A stretch of 64,000 nt of DNA, taken from positions 1-64,000 of the forward strand of contig JAPFQF010000052.1 in the NCBI GenBank assembly GCA_029255365.1, read 5' to 3'. Position 1 is the first letter of the stretch. Every line of letters starts with the position of its first letter. The position numbers and the translations under genes are program-made. Source of the stretch: Candidatus Nitrosopumilus sp. (GTDB lineage: Archaea; Thermoproteota; Nitrososphaeria; Nitrososphaerales; Nitrosopumilaceae). Positions 42,457-51,091 of this stretch are shown piece by piece. The notes beneath the pieces were generated by a model that saw nothing but the letters and a program-made list of their open reading frames with translations, was not told the DNA's origin and did not search any database.

Positions 42457-44579
42457 ATATAGATAAATTAAAACTTCCTGAATCTGCAATCGAATTTCTA
42501 AAATCACAAGGCTACACAAAATTATATCCTCCACAAGCTGATAGTGTAAAGTCTGGATTATTAGATGGAAAAAGCATTCTTGTATCTGCTCCTACTGCAA
42601 GTGGCAAAACTTTGATTGCAATGCTTGCAATAATGAGTTATTTATCTAACAACAAGGGCAAAGCAATCTATCTTAGCCCATTACGAGCGCTAGCAGCTGA
42701 AAAGTTTACAGAATTTAAAAAATTAGAAAAAGTTGCTTTAGGAAACAAAGTAAAGGTTGCAATATCTACTGGAGATTTTGAAAATATTGAAAAAAATCTA
42801 GAGAACAGTAATCTGTTAATTTTAACAAATGAAAAAATGGATTCTATCATTAGGCACAATGCTGAATGGGTTGATGAAATTGGATTGGTGATTTCTGATG
42901 AAGTTCATTTGATAGGAGATGAAAGTAGAGGTCCTACACTTGAAATGATTTTAACACAACTCAAACTATTGGAAACAAAGCCTCAGATTGTAGGTCTTAG
43001 TGCAACGATTACAAATTCTGATGAGATTGCAGATTGGCTTGAATGCACGCTAGTAAAAAATGACTGGAGACCTGTTCCATTATCTGAAGGAGTCTGTGAT
43101 GGGGGAGAAGTAACAATGAGTGATGGGAAAACCTTTGAAGTTGAGCGTAGTTTGATGGGCACACCTATTGATTTAGGCGTCCAATCAGTAAAGCAGGGAG
43201 GCCAATCCCTAGTATTTGCAGAGACTAGAGCTCGCTCAAAGTCACTTGCGACAAAAGCAGCTGATGCAATCTTTCAGATGTTAGAAAAAAAAGAAATCTC
43301 TGAACTAGAAAAGACATCTAAAAAACTTCTATCAGAAAATGAGCATACTGAACTAGTAAAGACATTGGCATTACTAGTAAAAAAAGGGGTTGCATTTCAT
43401 CATGCAGGATTAAATCAGAAATGCAGACAAACAATAGAAGATGAGTTCCGTAAAGGCACAATCAAATTATTATCGTCTACTCCTACACTAGCTGCAGGTG
43501 TCAATCTTCCTGCAAGACGAGTTGTAATATCTAATATCAACAGGTATAATGCAAAAGTTGGCGCAAACAGACCAATCAGTATTTTAGAATACAAACAACT
43601 TTGTGGAAGAGCTGGAAGACCACAATATGATGATTATGGAGAATCAATTATTGTTGGAAATGGAAATACAGAAGATCTAATTGAATATTATATTAATGGA
43701 GAACCTGAACCGATCATATCAAAAATAACTGATGACAAATCTTTACGAACTCATATTCTAAGTGTCATTGTTACACATCCAGGAATCAAGAAAGAAGATA
43801 TTTTGGAATTCTTTTTGCAAACATTGGGTGGACTACAGACAAGAAAACCCACGATAAAATTTGCAATTGATATATCATTACGTTTTCTTTCCAGCAAATT
43901 TTTGATAATTAAAAAAGGTGAAAGATATGCTGCTACTGAATTTGGAAAAAAGACATCAATGCTATACATTGATCCACTTACTGCAACATATTTTAGAGAT
44001 TCAATTGAAAATGTGTCTCAGAAAAGAAAACATACTTTTGGATTTCTACATTTGATTACAAACTGCGAAGAATTTTTCCCAAAATTCTCACTTCGGCAAA
44101 AAGACTATGAGACTGCCAGTTTGATGATTGAGAATAATTCCTCTCAACTGTTAGAGCCAATCTCAGAGTATGATTGCTCTAGAAGCCTTTTGGCTTTACA
44201 ATCCTGGATTACTGAATCCACTGAATTATCTCTCTCTGATAGCCTCGGAATAGAGTCTGGAGACATGCATAGAATGACTGAAAATGCTAATTGGCTCTCA
44301 TATTGTCTTAGGGAGATTTCAAAGCATGTGGAGAGGGTAGATTTGCTTGAAGAATTAGGCGATTTGAGAAATAGAGTGGTTTATGGAATTAGAGAGGAGT
44401 TGCTTGATTTAGTTAAAGTCAAGGGAATTGGAAGGGTCAGGGCACGAATTCTATTTAAACATGGAATAAAGACTCTGGATGATTTGAGGAAAATTCCTGT
44501 AAATAAATTAGCAGAGATTGATAAAATTGGTTCAACCATTGCGGATAACATAAAGGCAGAGTTACGAAAGGTTAGATAA
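42453..44579 (+). CDS. hel308: Ski2-like helicase Hel308
   Basis: 3'-5' DNA helicase acting at stalled forks. Motif Q/I: YPPQADSV and SAPTASGKTLIA at about 25-55; motif II ISDEVHLIGDE near 147; motif III GLSATI near 180; motif VI QLCGRAGRPQYD near 380. A winged helix, ratchet domain and final helix-hairpin-helix (VKGIGRVRARILFKHGI) complete the fold. Its place directly after mcm supports a role in replication restart. Confidence 0.96.
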   Translation: MNIDKLKLPESAIEFLKSQGYTKLYPPQADSVKSGLLDGKSILVSAPTASGKTLIAMLAIMSYLSNNKGKAIYLSPLRALAAEKFTEFKKLEKVALGNKVKVAISTGDFENIEKNLENSNLLILTNEKMDSIIRHNAEWVDEIGLVISDEVHLIGDESRGPTLEMILTQLKLLETKPQIVGLSATITNSDEIADWLECTLVKNDWRPVPLSEGVCDGGEVTMSDGKTFEVERSLMGTPIDLGVQSVKQGGQSLVFAETRARSKSLATKAADAIFQMLEKKEISELEKTSKKLLSENEHTELVKTLALLVKKGVAFHHAGLNQKCRQTIEDEFRKGTIKLLSSTPTLAAGVNLPARRVVISNINRYNAKVGANRPISILEYKQLCGRAGRPQYDDYGESIIVGNGNTEDLIEYYINGEPEPIISKITDDKSLRTHILSVIVTHPGIKKEDILEFFLQTLGGLQTRKPTIKFAIDISLRFLSSKFLIIKKGERYAATEFGKKTSMLYIDPLTATYFRDSIENVSQKRKHTFGFLHLITNCEEFFPKFSLRQKDYETASLMIENNSSQLLEPISEYDCSRSLLALQSWITESTELSLSDSLGIESGDMHRMTENANWLSYCLREISKHVERVDLLEELGDLRNRVVYGIREELLDLVKVKGIGRVRARILFKHGIKTLDDLRKIPVNKLAEIDKIGSTIADNIKAELRKVR

Positions 44580-45572
44580 TTGATTGATTTACTTGCCCCA
44601 GCAATAATTTCATGCGTTGTTGCATTTGCAGTAGTGTTTGTAATGACTCCTCCACTAATCAAAATTTTAGAAAAGAGAAATTTTGCGGTAAAAGACGTGA
44701 ACAAAAAAGAGAATGTTATGGTGGTTAGGCCTGGCGGTCCTGCAATTATTGCAGGAATTATTACATCAGAACTTGTCCTTTATGCGTTTTTCCAGATGAA
44801 TGAAATTCTTGCAATACTCATTACAACATCTGCAGCATTTGCAATTGGATATGTCGATGATAGAAAAGTAATGGGTGGATGGTTTAAACCAGTTGCACTT
44901 GCAGTAGCTGCAATTCCGATAATTGCACTTGGGGCATATGACTCTGATCTTGCATTTCCATTATTTGGAACTGTACAAATTCCGGCATTGTATCTTGCAT
45001 TAATCATATTCATGATACCAATCACCGGAAACACAATCAACTCTATTGATGTCCTAAATGGAGTTGCAAGTGGTTTTATGGTAATTGCCAGTTTTTCATT
45101 ATCAATCTGTTTGTTTATTGTACAAAATTATGAGATTGCAATTGTCAGTTTACCGCTTGGTTTTGTCTCATTAGCATTTTACAAATACCATAAAATTCCA
45201 AGCAAAATTTTCCCTGGTGATTCTGGAGCATTAACATTTGGTTCAATGTATGGTGCAATTGCAATTGTAGGTGGCGTGGAGATTATTGCAGCAGTTGCTT
45301 TATTGCCAGCGGTAATCAACTCCTTTTTGTTCCTATCAAGCGTAAAACGTATTGTAGAGCACAGGCAAATTAAGGGAAAACCGGTAGAGCACACTGATGA
45401 TTTTAGATTAAAGGCAACTGATGACAAAAAGGCACCTGTCACTTTGGTAAGGCTAATTCTTGCACGAGGGCCAATGTCCGAAAAACAAGTTGCTTTTGCA
45501 ATTTTCAAATTAGCAATATTTTCAGGAATATTGGCAATAATTACTGCATTTATGATGGGAGTTTCGATTTGA
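44580..45572 (+). CDS. Polyprenyl-phosphate sugar-1-phosphate transferase (MraY/WecA/Alg7 family)
   Basis: About ten membrane segments. Catalytic marks: VKDVNKKE near 39, IGYVDDRK near 92 with the DDR pair, NSIDVLNGVASG near 152 and FPGDSGALTFG near 214. It attaches GlcNAc- or related sugar-1-phosphate to a dolichyl-type carrier to begin N-glycan or surface polysaccharide synthesis (AglH/Alg7-like role inferred). The TTG start follows the hel308 stop with no gap. Confidence 0.9.
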   Translation: MIDLLAPAIISCVVAFAVVFVMTPPLIKILEKRNFAVKDVNKKENVMVVRPGGPAIIAGIITSELVLYAFFQMNEILAILITTSAAFAIGYVDDRKVMGGWFKPVALAVAAIPIIALGAYDSDLAFPLFGTVQIPALYLALIIFMIPITGNTINSIDVLNGVASGFMVIASFSLSICLFIVQNYEIAIVSLPLGFVSLAFYKYHKIPSKIFPGDSGALTFGSMYGAIAIVGGVEIIAAVALLPAVINSFLFLSSVKRIVEHRQIKGKPVEHTDDFRLKATDDKKAPVTLVRLILARGPMSEKQVAFAIFKLAIFSGILAIITAFMMGVSI

Positions 45573-45799
45573 AATCTGGTCTCTTTGGATTTTTGTTTGC
45601 AATGTGGGTTCTGATAATTATTGGAGGTGGAATTCTAGTTACGATTTTGGGACCAATTTCAATTTTTGGATTTGGTGAACTTGATTTGTTTATTACATCT
45701 GTAATCAAAGCTATCGTTGCACTAGTTTTAGTTGTAATTTGGATTTTTATTTTATTAAAGATAAAGAATTGGATTTTCAAAAAAGAATTAAAACTTTAA
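45569..45799 (+). CDS. Small membrane protein after the sugar transferase
   Basis: 76 residues with two membrane helices (about 4-28, 41-66) and a basic end KNWIFKKELKL. The TTG start overlaps the previous stop by four bases, so it is likely translated from the same message; it may assist the transferase (inference). Its stop overlaps that of the convergent acyltransferase gene by TTAA. Confidence 0.68.
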   Translation: MKSGLFGFLFAMWVLIIIGGGILVTILGPISIFGFGELDLFITSVIKAIVALVLVVIWIFILLKIKNWIFKKELKL

Positions 45800-46272
45800 C
45801 TTTCTTTCCACTGTCTTCGTTTTTTGTCATACTCTTCTCTGCTGTATCTGATTGAAGCTGGTGATCCAATAACAACTACATTTTCAGGAACATTTTTTGT
45901 TACAATTGCACCCATTGCAACAACACTATTTTTTCCTACAGTGACACCTGCTTTGATCACTGCACGTGCACCAATAATCGCATTATCTTCAATTGTAACC
46001 CCTATCATTTTGTCACACATTGGATAAGGATCATTTGTTAATACTACAGCTGGTCCTATGAACACATTTTTTCCAATTCTTGAAAGTGGTGGTATGTATG
46101 CCTGCCCTTCAATCTTTGTATTCTCACCAATCTTTACATCATAATCAATATGTGCAAGAGAACCAATTTTGACGTTATCTCCAATTTCTACATTGTCTCC
46201 AACATATGAAAAATGCCAAATTTGAACATTTTTTCCAATTGTTGCTTTTTCTGAAATAAAATTAGTAACCAT
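45796..46272 (-). CDS. Left-handed beta-helix acyltransferase (WbpD/WlbB-like)
   Basis: Hexapeptide-repeat protein of 158 residues with repeats such as IGDNVKIGS, IGENTKIEG and IGKNVFIGP. The segment TNDPYP near 87 and the C-terminal IGSPASIRY match N-acetyltransferases that finish diacetamido-uronic sugars. In bacteria this enzyme works with a Gfo/Idh-type dehydrogenase, and one is found two genes away at 46543. Confidence 0.87.
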   Translation of the reverse strand: MVTNFISEKATIGKNVQIWHFSYVGDNVEIGDNVKIGSLAHIDYDVKIGENTKIEGQAYIPPLSRIGKNVFIGPAVVLTNDPYPMCDKMIGVTIEDNAIIGARAVIKAGVTVGKNSVVAMGAIVTKNVPENVVVIGSPASIRYSREEYDKKRRQWKES

Positions 46273-46276
46273 TATC

Positions 46277-46546
46277 TCACAAGTGCCATGGGTTTGCCTT
46301 TGTAATAATTTTTTCAGGTAATTGATCCTTGAATTTTTTCAGAAATTCAATTTCCTGTTTTTTGTCTCGTAATTCATCAGGTAGCATGATTGGAATTTCC
46401 TCGATTATCGGATAGAATCTAGAACATTTTGGGCAAAATATTGCGCCTTCTGATACAACATTGTCTTTTTCCTTTATTTCAAATAACTCCAAAGGATGAG
46501 TTTTGTCAATTGGACATGCCAATATTTCCATCATTGTTTTCTTCAT
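46277..46546 (-). CDS. Trm112-like zinc-binding protein
   Basis: 89 residues. CPIDKTHPLELFEI at about 10-23 and IFCPKCSRFYPI near 37-48 give the four-residue zinc site and conserved pattern of UPF0434/Trm112 proteins, which activate methyltransferases. Overlaps the Gfo/Idh gene by four bases (ATGA). A role in a sugar-modifying or methyltransferase complex is possible; no methyltransferase lies next to it. Confidence 0.85.
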   Translation of the reverse strand: MKKTMMEILACPIDKTHPLELFEIKEKDNVVSEGAIFCPKCSRFYPIIEEIPIMLPDELRDKKQEIEFLKKFKDQLPEKIITKANPWHL

Positions 46547-47478
46547 TTTAGATCCAGATAGATGGGGATGCCTTTCTGACTAGATAAAAGTGCAGCTTCG
46601 GCAATTTTTGTAACATTGACGGCTTCTTGTGCTTTTACAACCTGTTCGTTCTTACCCTCAATTGCTCCAAGAAAACTTTGAATTTCTAATAATAGTGGCT
46701 CTTGTTTTTCATTTTGAACCGTTTCGGTTTCTTCATCTTTTTCTATAATGATTTCCTGAGTGATAAAATCTGATGAAATTATCGCTTCTGTGCATACTGC
46801 ATTAAATTTTCTTACTTTTTTTGGTGTAATCCAGTTTGACGAAATAATCGCAACTTTGTCATTTTTATATCCTAACATTATGCTTGCAAAATCCTCATGT
46901 TCATGTTTTATCTTTCCTGCTCTTGCAAACACCACCTGTGGCATATCATCAAACAGCCAATTGGCAGTATCAATATCGTGAACTGATGTATCGTAAATTA
47001 TTCCAACATCTTTGATGTGAAGGGGCATTCTATTTTCTCTGTGAAATTCAAGCATAACCAAATCTCCATATTTTTTCTCCTTGACCATTTTTTTTACTAC
47101 GCCAACTGCGGGATTGAATCTTTCAATGTATCCGCAAGTCAGAATTACTTTATTTTTTTCTGCCAGTTTTGCAAGATCTTGCCCGTCTTCAGACTTGTAT
47201 GTCATTGGTTTTTCTACAAAGACATGTTTTTTTGCATCTAGTAATTTTTTTGCAATTGCAGCGTGAGTTGATGTAGGTGTTACAACAAAAGCACCATCGA
47301 ATTTTTCTGCAGCTAGTAATTCATCTAATGATGTGTAGTGGTTAACAGAATATTTTTTGCCATACTCCTTGCTTTTTTGGGAATCTGCATCACATACAGC
47401 AACTAGAACCCCTAATTGTGACAAAATTCTTGTATGATTCTTGCCCCATCCGCCAGTTCCAATTTGCACAATTTTCAT
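46543..47478 (-). CDS. Gfo/Idh/MocA-family NAD(P)-dependent sugar oxidoreductase
   Basis: 311 residues. Rossmann start VQIGTGGWGKNHTRIL, the catalytic Lys in HVFVEKPMTY near 90-99, GYIERFNPAV near 118 and DTSVHDIDTANWL near 170 with the active-site His. WbpB-type UDP-sugar 3-dehydrogenases are the best-fitting relatives given the adjacent WbpD-like acetyltransferase; the BCAT-like or another aminotransferase could provide the amino step (inference). Confidence 0.88.
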   Translation of the reverse strand: MKIVQIGTGGWGKNHTRILSQLGVLVAVCDADSQKSKEYGKKYSVNHYTSLDELLAAEKFDGAFVVTPTSTHAAIAKKLLDAKKHVFVEKPMTYKSEDGQDLAKLAEKNKVILTCGYIERFNPAVGVVKKMVKEKKYGDLVMLEFHRENRMPLHIKDVGIIYDTSVHDIDTANWLFDDMPQVVFARAGKIKHEHEDFASIMLGYKNDKVAIISSNWITPKKVRKFNAVCTEAIISSDFITQEIIIEKDEETETVQNEKQEPLLLEIQSFLGAIEGKNEQVVKAQEAVNVTKIAEAALLSSQKGIPIYLDLK

Positions 47479-48396
47479 CTAATATACCTCAGTCAGCCAA
47501 TGAGAATAATCTTCATTTTTGTTCATTACTATCTCATTGTACACTTCCATCATCTTTTTTGTAATGTCTCCTGGTTTACCGTTTCCTATTTGCTTTGAAT
47601 CCATCTCTATGATTGGTGTGATCTCAGCTGCAGTTCCTGTCAGGAAAATTTCTTCAGATATGATTAATTCACTTCTTGTAATATCTCGCTCAATCATATC
47701 TATATCCAAATCCTTTGCAATTTTGATTATTGAATCACGTGTAATCCCCTCTAATGCTGATGATGCAAGTGATGGAGTTACCATCTGGCCGTTTCTTACA
47801 ATGAAGATGTTCTCACCTGGTGCTTCACTGACATTTCCATTATGATCAAGCAAAATTGCTTCGTCTACCCCGTTTCGTTTTGCTTCCTGAGTGGCAATAA
47901 TTGAATTTAGATAATTCCCTCCCATTTTTGCTTGTGGTGGCGTTGACATGTCTGAGAATTTCCTCCAGGATACAACACCTGCAGTTATTCCATTTTTGTT
48001 AAACAAATCTCCAAATGGAAATGTAAAGATTGCAACATTGGTTGGTGCTTTTTCTGTTACATGAAGATTAATCCCATAGTCTCCTACAAAATAAAATGGC
48101 CTGATGTAACAGGATTTTTTTATTTTATTTTTTTTGCAAATTCCAATGATTGCATTGGTGATCTCATCATCTGAAAAATTAAGTGAGATATTGTAAAATT
48201 GTCCTGATCTTCTAAATCTTTTCACATGTTCATCTAGTCTAAACACATGGAGATTTTCTCCATTCCAATACGCTCTAATCCCTTCAAAGACAGACGTTCC
48301 ATAATGAATTGCATGTGTTGTAATTGGAACTTGTGCCTTTTCTGTTGGAACGTACTTTCCATCAAACCAAACATATTTTGAAAGGGGAAGTGCCAT
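47479..48396 (-). CDS. ilvE: Branched-chain amino acid aminotransferase (second copy)
   Basis: 305 residues, full length. FEGIRAYW near 38, RPFYFVGDYG near 97, PLP lysine in QAKMGGNYLNSI near 152, EAPGENIFIV near 190, and EGITRDSI near 214. Homologous to the partial gene at 1-696 and clearly a paralogue. Its stop abuts the Gfo/Idh start, so it is probably in one operon with the sugar genes; this makes an amino-sugar role worth considering, although the motifs are BCAT-like. Confidence 0.93.
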   Translation of the reverse strand: MALPLSKYVWFDGKYVPTEKAQVPITTHAIHYGTSVFEGIRAYWNGENLHVFRLDEHVKRFRRSGQFYNISLNFSDDEITNAIIGICKKNKIKKSCYIRPFYFVGDYGINLHVTEKAPTNVAIFTFPFGDLFNKNGITAGVVSWRKFSDMSTPPQAKMGGNYLNSIIATQEAKRNGVDEAILLDHNGNVSEAPGENIFIVRNGQMVTPSLASSALEGITRDSIIKIAKDLDIDMIERDITRSELIISEEIFLTGTAAEITPIIEMDSKQIGNGKPGDITKKMMEVYNEIVMNKNEDYSHWLTEVY

Positions 48397-48430
48397 GGGA
48401 AATTTTTACTGTGTGCGTATTAATCTCTAT

Positions 48431-49033
48431 TTATTTTGAATAACCTTCTTTGGGAAATTTCATTCCTACAATTCTAGTAGTTTGATCTTCTTCGTTTGCG
48501 TATTTTTCAACTGTTTCCCACTCATCTTCAATAATTTTGACTATGCTTTCTGGAACATCCTCCTTCCATGAGGATTTCTTTTCATGAACTGCATCATACA
48601 ATTTTTCTTTTACAGATGTGGCAGAAAGTGTTTTTCTTTCACCAATTTTTGGTCTTAACATATACATTTTCAACATGTATCCCTCAGCTTTATCTCCAGT
48701 ATATGAGAAATAATCCCCTTTTACTCCGTCAAGGATCTGCCTTCTTAATTTCCACGATTTTCGTCTAACTAATGGGGGCAGGTATTTTTTAAATGGAGAA
48801 TAAAATGCGTAATCGTCAGTAATTTGAATTGAATCCCCGAAAATAGACTCAAGCATTTTCTTCCTAGTTTCGAAATTAAATGGAAAGCTTTTGCTGTTTA
48901 TTTCCCTATTTTCATCTTTGAAGACAACTGGCATTACTTTGACAATGTCTGCTTGTTTTTTTAATTCTGTAATGATTTCTACATGGGCGTTTGTCACCGG
49001 ATTTAGATGTGCAAGATAAAGTGCAGTAATCAT
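48431..49033 (-). CDS. HxGH-type nucleotidyltransferase (variant motif)
   Basis: Rossmann nucleotidyltransferase beginning MITALYLAHLNPVTNAHVEII. HLNPVTNAH takes the place of the usual FxPxHxGH, and SATSVKEKL near 140 replaces ISSTxxR. Similar layouts belong to cytidylyl- or NMN adenylyltransferases, but the substrate is not clear. A start ten codons upstream (49063) is possible; the ATG at 49033 has AGGGGAT before it and begins at the first beta strand, while TTTTAAAATA near 49078 would place a transcript start downstream of 49063. Confidence 0.75.
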   Translation of the reverse strand: MITALYLAHLNPVTNAHVEIITELKKQADIVKVMPVVFKDENREINSKSFPFNFETRKKMLESIFGDSIQITDDYAFYSPFKKYLPPLVRRKSWKLRRQILDGVKGDYFSYTGDKAEGYMLKMYMLRPKIGERKTLSATSVKEKLYDAVHEKKSSWKEDVPESIVKIIEDEWETVEKYANEEDQTTRIVGMKFPKEGYSK

Positions 49034-49084
49034 TACATCCCCTAAATAATTCTCATATTTCAATGATTGATATTTTAAAAAATT

Positions 49085-49930
49085 CTAACCGTATGATTCG
49101 TATTTAACTTCAAAACTTCCATCCTCACGTTTGTCGTGTTCAGTGATGAAGCCTTTTGGTTTTAAGAAGTCCATTACACCATCAATAGTTCCTTGCCAAC
49201 CGCAGACATAGAACATTGTATTTTCTTTAGTAATTTTATCTCCGATTAATTCTTCTAACGGCGAAAGCCCGTTATCTCTAGATCTTAGGAATGTTTCAAC
49301 CCTGCCAACTTGACCTGCCCATGATCTGTTAAACCATTCTTGAGGTCTACTGATTGCACCTCTGTATCTAAAGTTCCATTCCTCTTTACCTCTAGCAATA
49401 CTCTCATTTTCAAGATTAGTTAGCAAGTCCTTGTAACTTAACTCATCAACATAACTTGCGCCCTGCAATACAATGATTTCGCGTTTATCACCGGTGTCAT
49501 GAAAATGCTGTGCAAAGCTCACAAATGGTGCAAGACCTGTTCCCCCACCGATACATACAATTCGGCGATTATCTTTTTCTCCATTTGGTAATTCTTCATT
49601 AATTAGTAAAGCCCTGCCTGTTGGTTTTAACCAAAGAATTTCGTCTCCTTCTTTCACATTAAATATTTGAGTAGTCAATCTACCTGGAAGTGGCTTTCTA
49701 ACCCATCTGATTACCAACTCGATATAATCTCTATTTTCTGGATGAGATGCAATTGAATATGCCCGTCTAACAATTTTTCCATTTTCTACAGGATTTGGTA
49801 ATCCCAATGTGATAAATTGACCTGCTTGATATTCTGGAACTGGACCGTCTTTTGGAACTATTCTTAAAATTACAAGATCCTCTTTCAATAATTGAACAAA
49901 AGTGACGGTTGCTTTGTTATCTACGACCAT
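49085..49930 (-). CDS. Ferredoxin-NADP reductase-like flavoprotein (copy 1)
   Basis: 281 residues. FAD domain: RRAYSIAS near 56-63 (RxYS motif) and the LPGRLTTQI region near 83. NAD(P) domain: CIGGGTGLAPFVSF near 127-140 and YVCGWQG near 244. The C-terminus ends SYG, an aromatic near-terminal residue that in FNRs stacks on the flavin. It should pass electrons between ferredoxin and NADP. Close paralogue at 60202-61044 with the same promoter geometry. Confidence 0.91.
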   Translation of the reverse strand: MVVDNKATVTFVQLLKEDLVILRIVPKDGPVPEYQAGQFITLGLPNPVENGKIVRRAYSIASHPENRDYIELVIRWVRKPLPGRLTTQIFNVKEGDEILWLKPTGRALLINEELPNGEKDNRRIVCIGGGTGLAPFVSFAQHFHDTGDKREIIVLQGASYVDELSYKDLLTNLENESIARGKEEWNFRYRGAISRPQEWFNRSWAGQVGRVETFLRSRDNGLSPLEELIGDKITKENTMFYVCGWQGTIDGVMDFLKPKGFITEHDKREDGSFEVKYESYG

Positions 49931-49953
49931 AACGATTCAATCAACATTTGCAA

Positions 49954-49965
49954 GGTTAAATATAT
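49954..49965 (-). promoter_or_regulatory. Promoter element of reductase copy 1
   Basis: ATATATTTAACC (reading the minus strand) ends 24 bases before the start codon at 49930. The identical 12-mer lies at the identical distance before the paralogue (61068-61079). It contains a TATA-type Box A. Confidence 0.65.
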
Positions 49966-50055
49966 TGTGTTAATTTCATAACCCTAATTTTCCATTAACC
50001 GCTAAACGTTAATAACCAATTTGAAAAACATATTTCGATCAGATTTCTGATTATT

Positions 50056-50129
50056 GGGCCGGTCGTCTAGTCCGGTAGGATAGGTGCATGGCATGCATCG
50101 GATCGAGGGTTCAAATCCCTTCCGGTCCA
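50056..50129 (+). tRNA. tRNA-Ala (anticodon GGC)
   Basis: 74 nt. Acceptor GGGCCGG pairs with CCGGTCC, anticodon stem GGTGC/GCATC with loop ATGGCAT, T arm GAGGG-TTCAAAT-CCCTT (last pair G-T). Discriminator A, CCA not encoded. Its last 19 bases are antisense to the end of the HEAT-repeat gene. Confidence 0.96.
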
Positions 50130-50776
50130 TTTATTTTTTTTATTGATGAAATCATTTTTTCTACCTCATGATCATTTTCTTTAAAAACCTCCTTGATTTT
50201 TTCCTCTGAAATGACGATCTTCAAATCAATTATTCCTTGCAATGCGCTTTTTTTTACTTCTATGTTGGGATCTGACAACGCTTTGAGAAAAATCCCTTTA
50301 GCTTCTTGAGCCTTTAGGTGTCCTAATGCACCAAGTGCGCATGATCTGACCATGTAATGCTCGTCTTTTACAAGTTTGATTATTGCAGGAATGGCTGATG
50401 TGTCATTTCTGTTTGCCAATACTAGTGATACAAAGCCCCTGATGTTTTTACTGGCGGCATTCAAATTGCTAATTAAAAAATTTGAAATCTTATTTTTATT
50501 TAATAAAAGTGAACTAAACGCCTCCCCTCTAACTTCGACATCATCATCGTCTAATTTTGAAATTATTTTTTCTAAAATTTCTGGATCGTCTATATTGTCC
50601 AAAGTCTCCAAAATTCTGATTTTTTCATTATTGCTCCCAAATTCTAAAATTTTTAAAATATTTTCCAAGTTCTGACCAAATTCCTCATTTCTATTTAATA
50701 ACGGTTCAATATTTTCAATTTTTTTCCATTTAATTTGAAAATATCCTTTTAGCTTTAAATTATCCTTAAATACCAA
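50111..50776 (-). CDS. HEAT-repeat protein
   Basis: 221 residues made of ~31-residue HEAT-like helical pairs, clearest at residues ~75-190: DDDDVEVRGEAFSSLL, ASKNIRGFVSLVLANR, DEHYMVRSCALGALGHL, DPNIEVKKSALQGIIDL. It is a protein-protein scaffold; the partner is unknown. The last six codons and stop (GPEGI) are read from the antisense of tRNA-Ala, so the natural C-terminus lies in the tRNA gene. Confidence 0.82.
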   Translation of the reverse strand: MVFKDNLKLKGYFQIKWKKIENIEPLLNRNEEFGQNLENILKILEFGSNNEKIRILETLDNIDDPEILEKIISKLDDDDVEVRGEAFSSLLLNKNKISNFLISNLNAASKNIRGFVSLVLANRNDTSAIPAIIKLVKDEHYMVRSCALGALGHLKAQEAKGIFLKALSDPNIEVKKSALQGIIDLKIVISEEKIKEVFKENDHEVEKMISSIKKINGPEGI

Positions 50777-50783
50777 ATTTTAC

Positions 50784-51071
50784 ATGTCAAATGAAACCCA
50801 CGACACCGTATTCATTGGTAAAAAACCATTGATGGCATATGTAACATCAGCGCTAATTCAATTGGCTAACGTACCAAGCGTCAACATCAAAGCTAGAGGA
50901 CTCAGCATAGGTCGTGCTGTCGATGTAGCCCAAATCATTGCAAGAAAGACAGAAAATGCAGGCTACACTATCGGAGAAATCAAAATTGACTCAGAATTAT
51001 TAGAGTCACAAGACGGTAGATCTAGAAACGTTTCAACAATAGAAATTGAAATAAAGAGAAGCACAAACTAG
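50784..51071 (+). CDS. alba: DNA/RNA-binding protein Alba
   Basis: 95 residues, archaeal chromatin protein. VFIGKKPLMAYVTSALIQL at the start, with the acetylatable-type Lys pair GKKP, then NIKARGLSIGRAVDVAQI near 36-53 and IEIEIKR at the end. Divergent from the HEAT gene by only seven bases, so their promoters overlap both coding starts. Confidence 0.97.
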   Translation: MSNETHDTVFIGKKPLMAYVTSALIQLANVPSVNIKARGLSIGRAVDVAQIIARKTENAGYTIGEIKIDSELLESQDGRSRNVSTIEIEIKRSTN

Positions 51072-51091
51072 TGCCCTTTACTTGAATTTTT

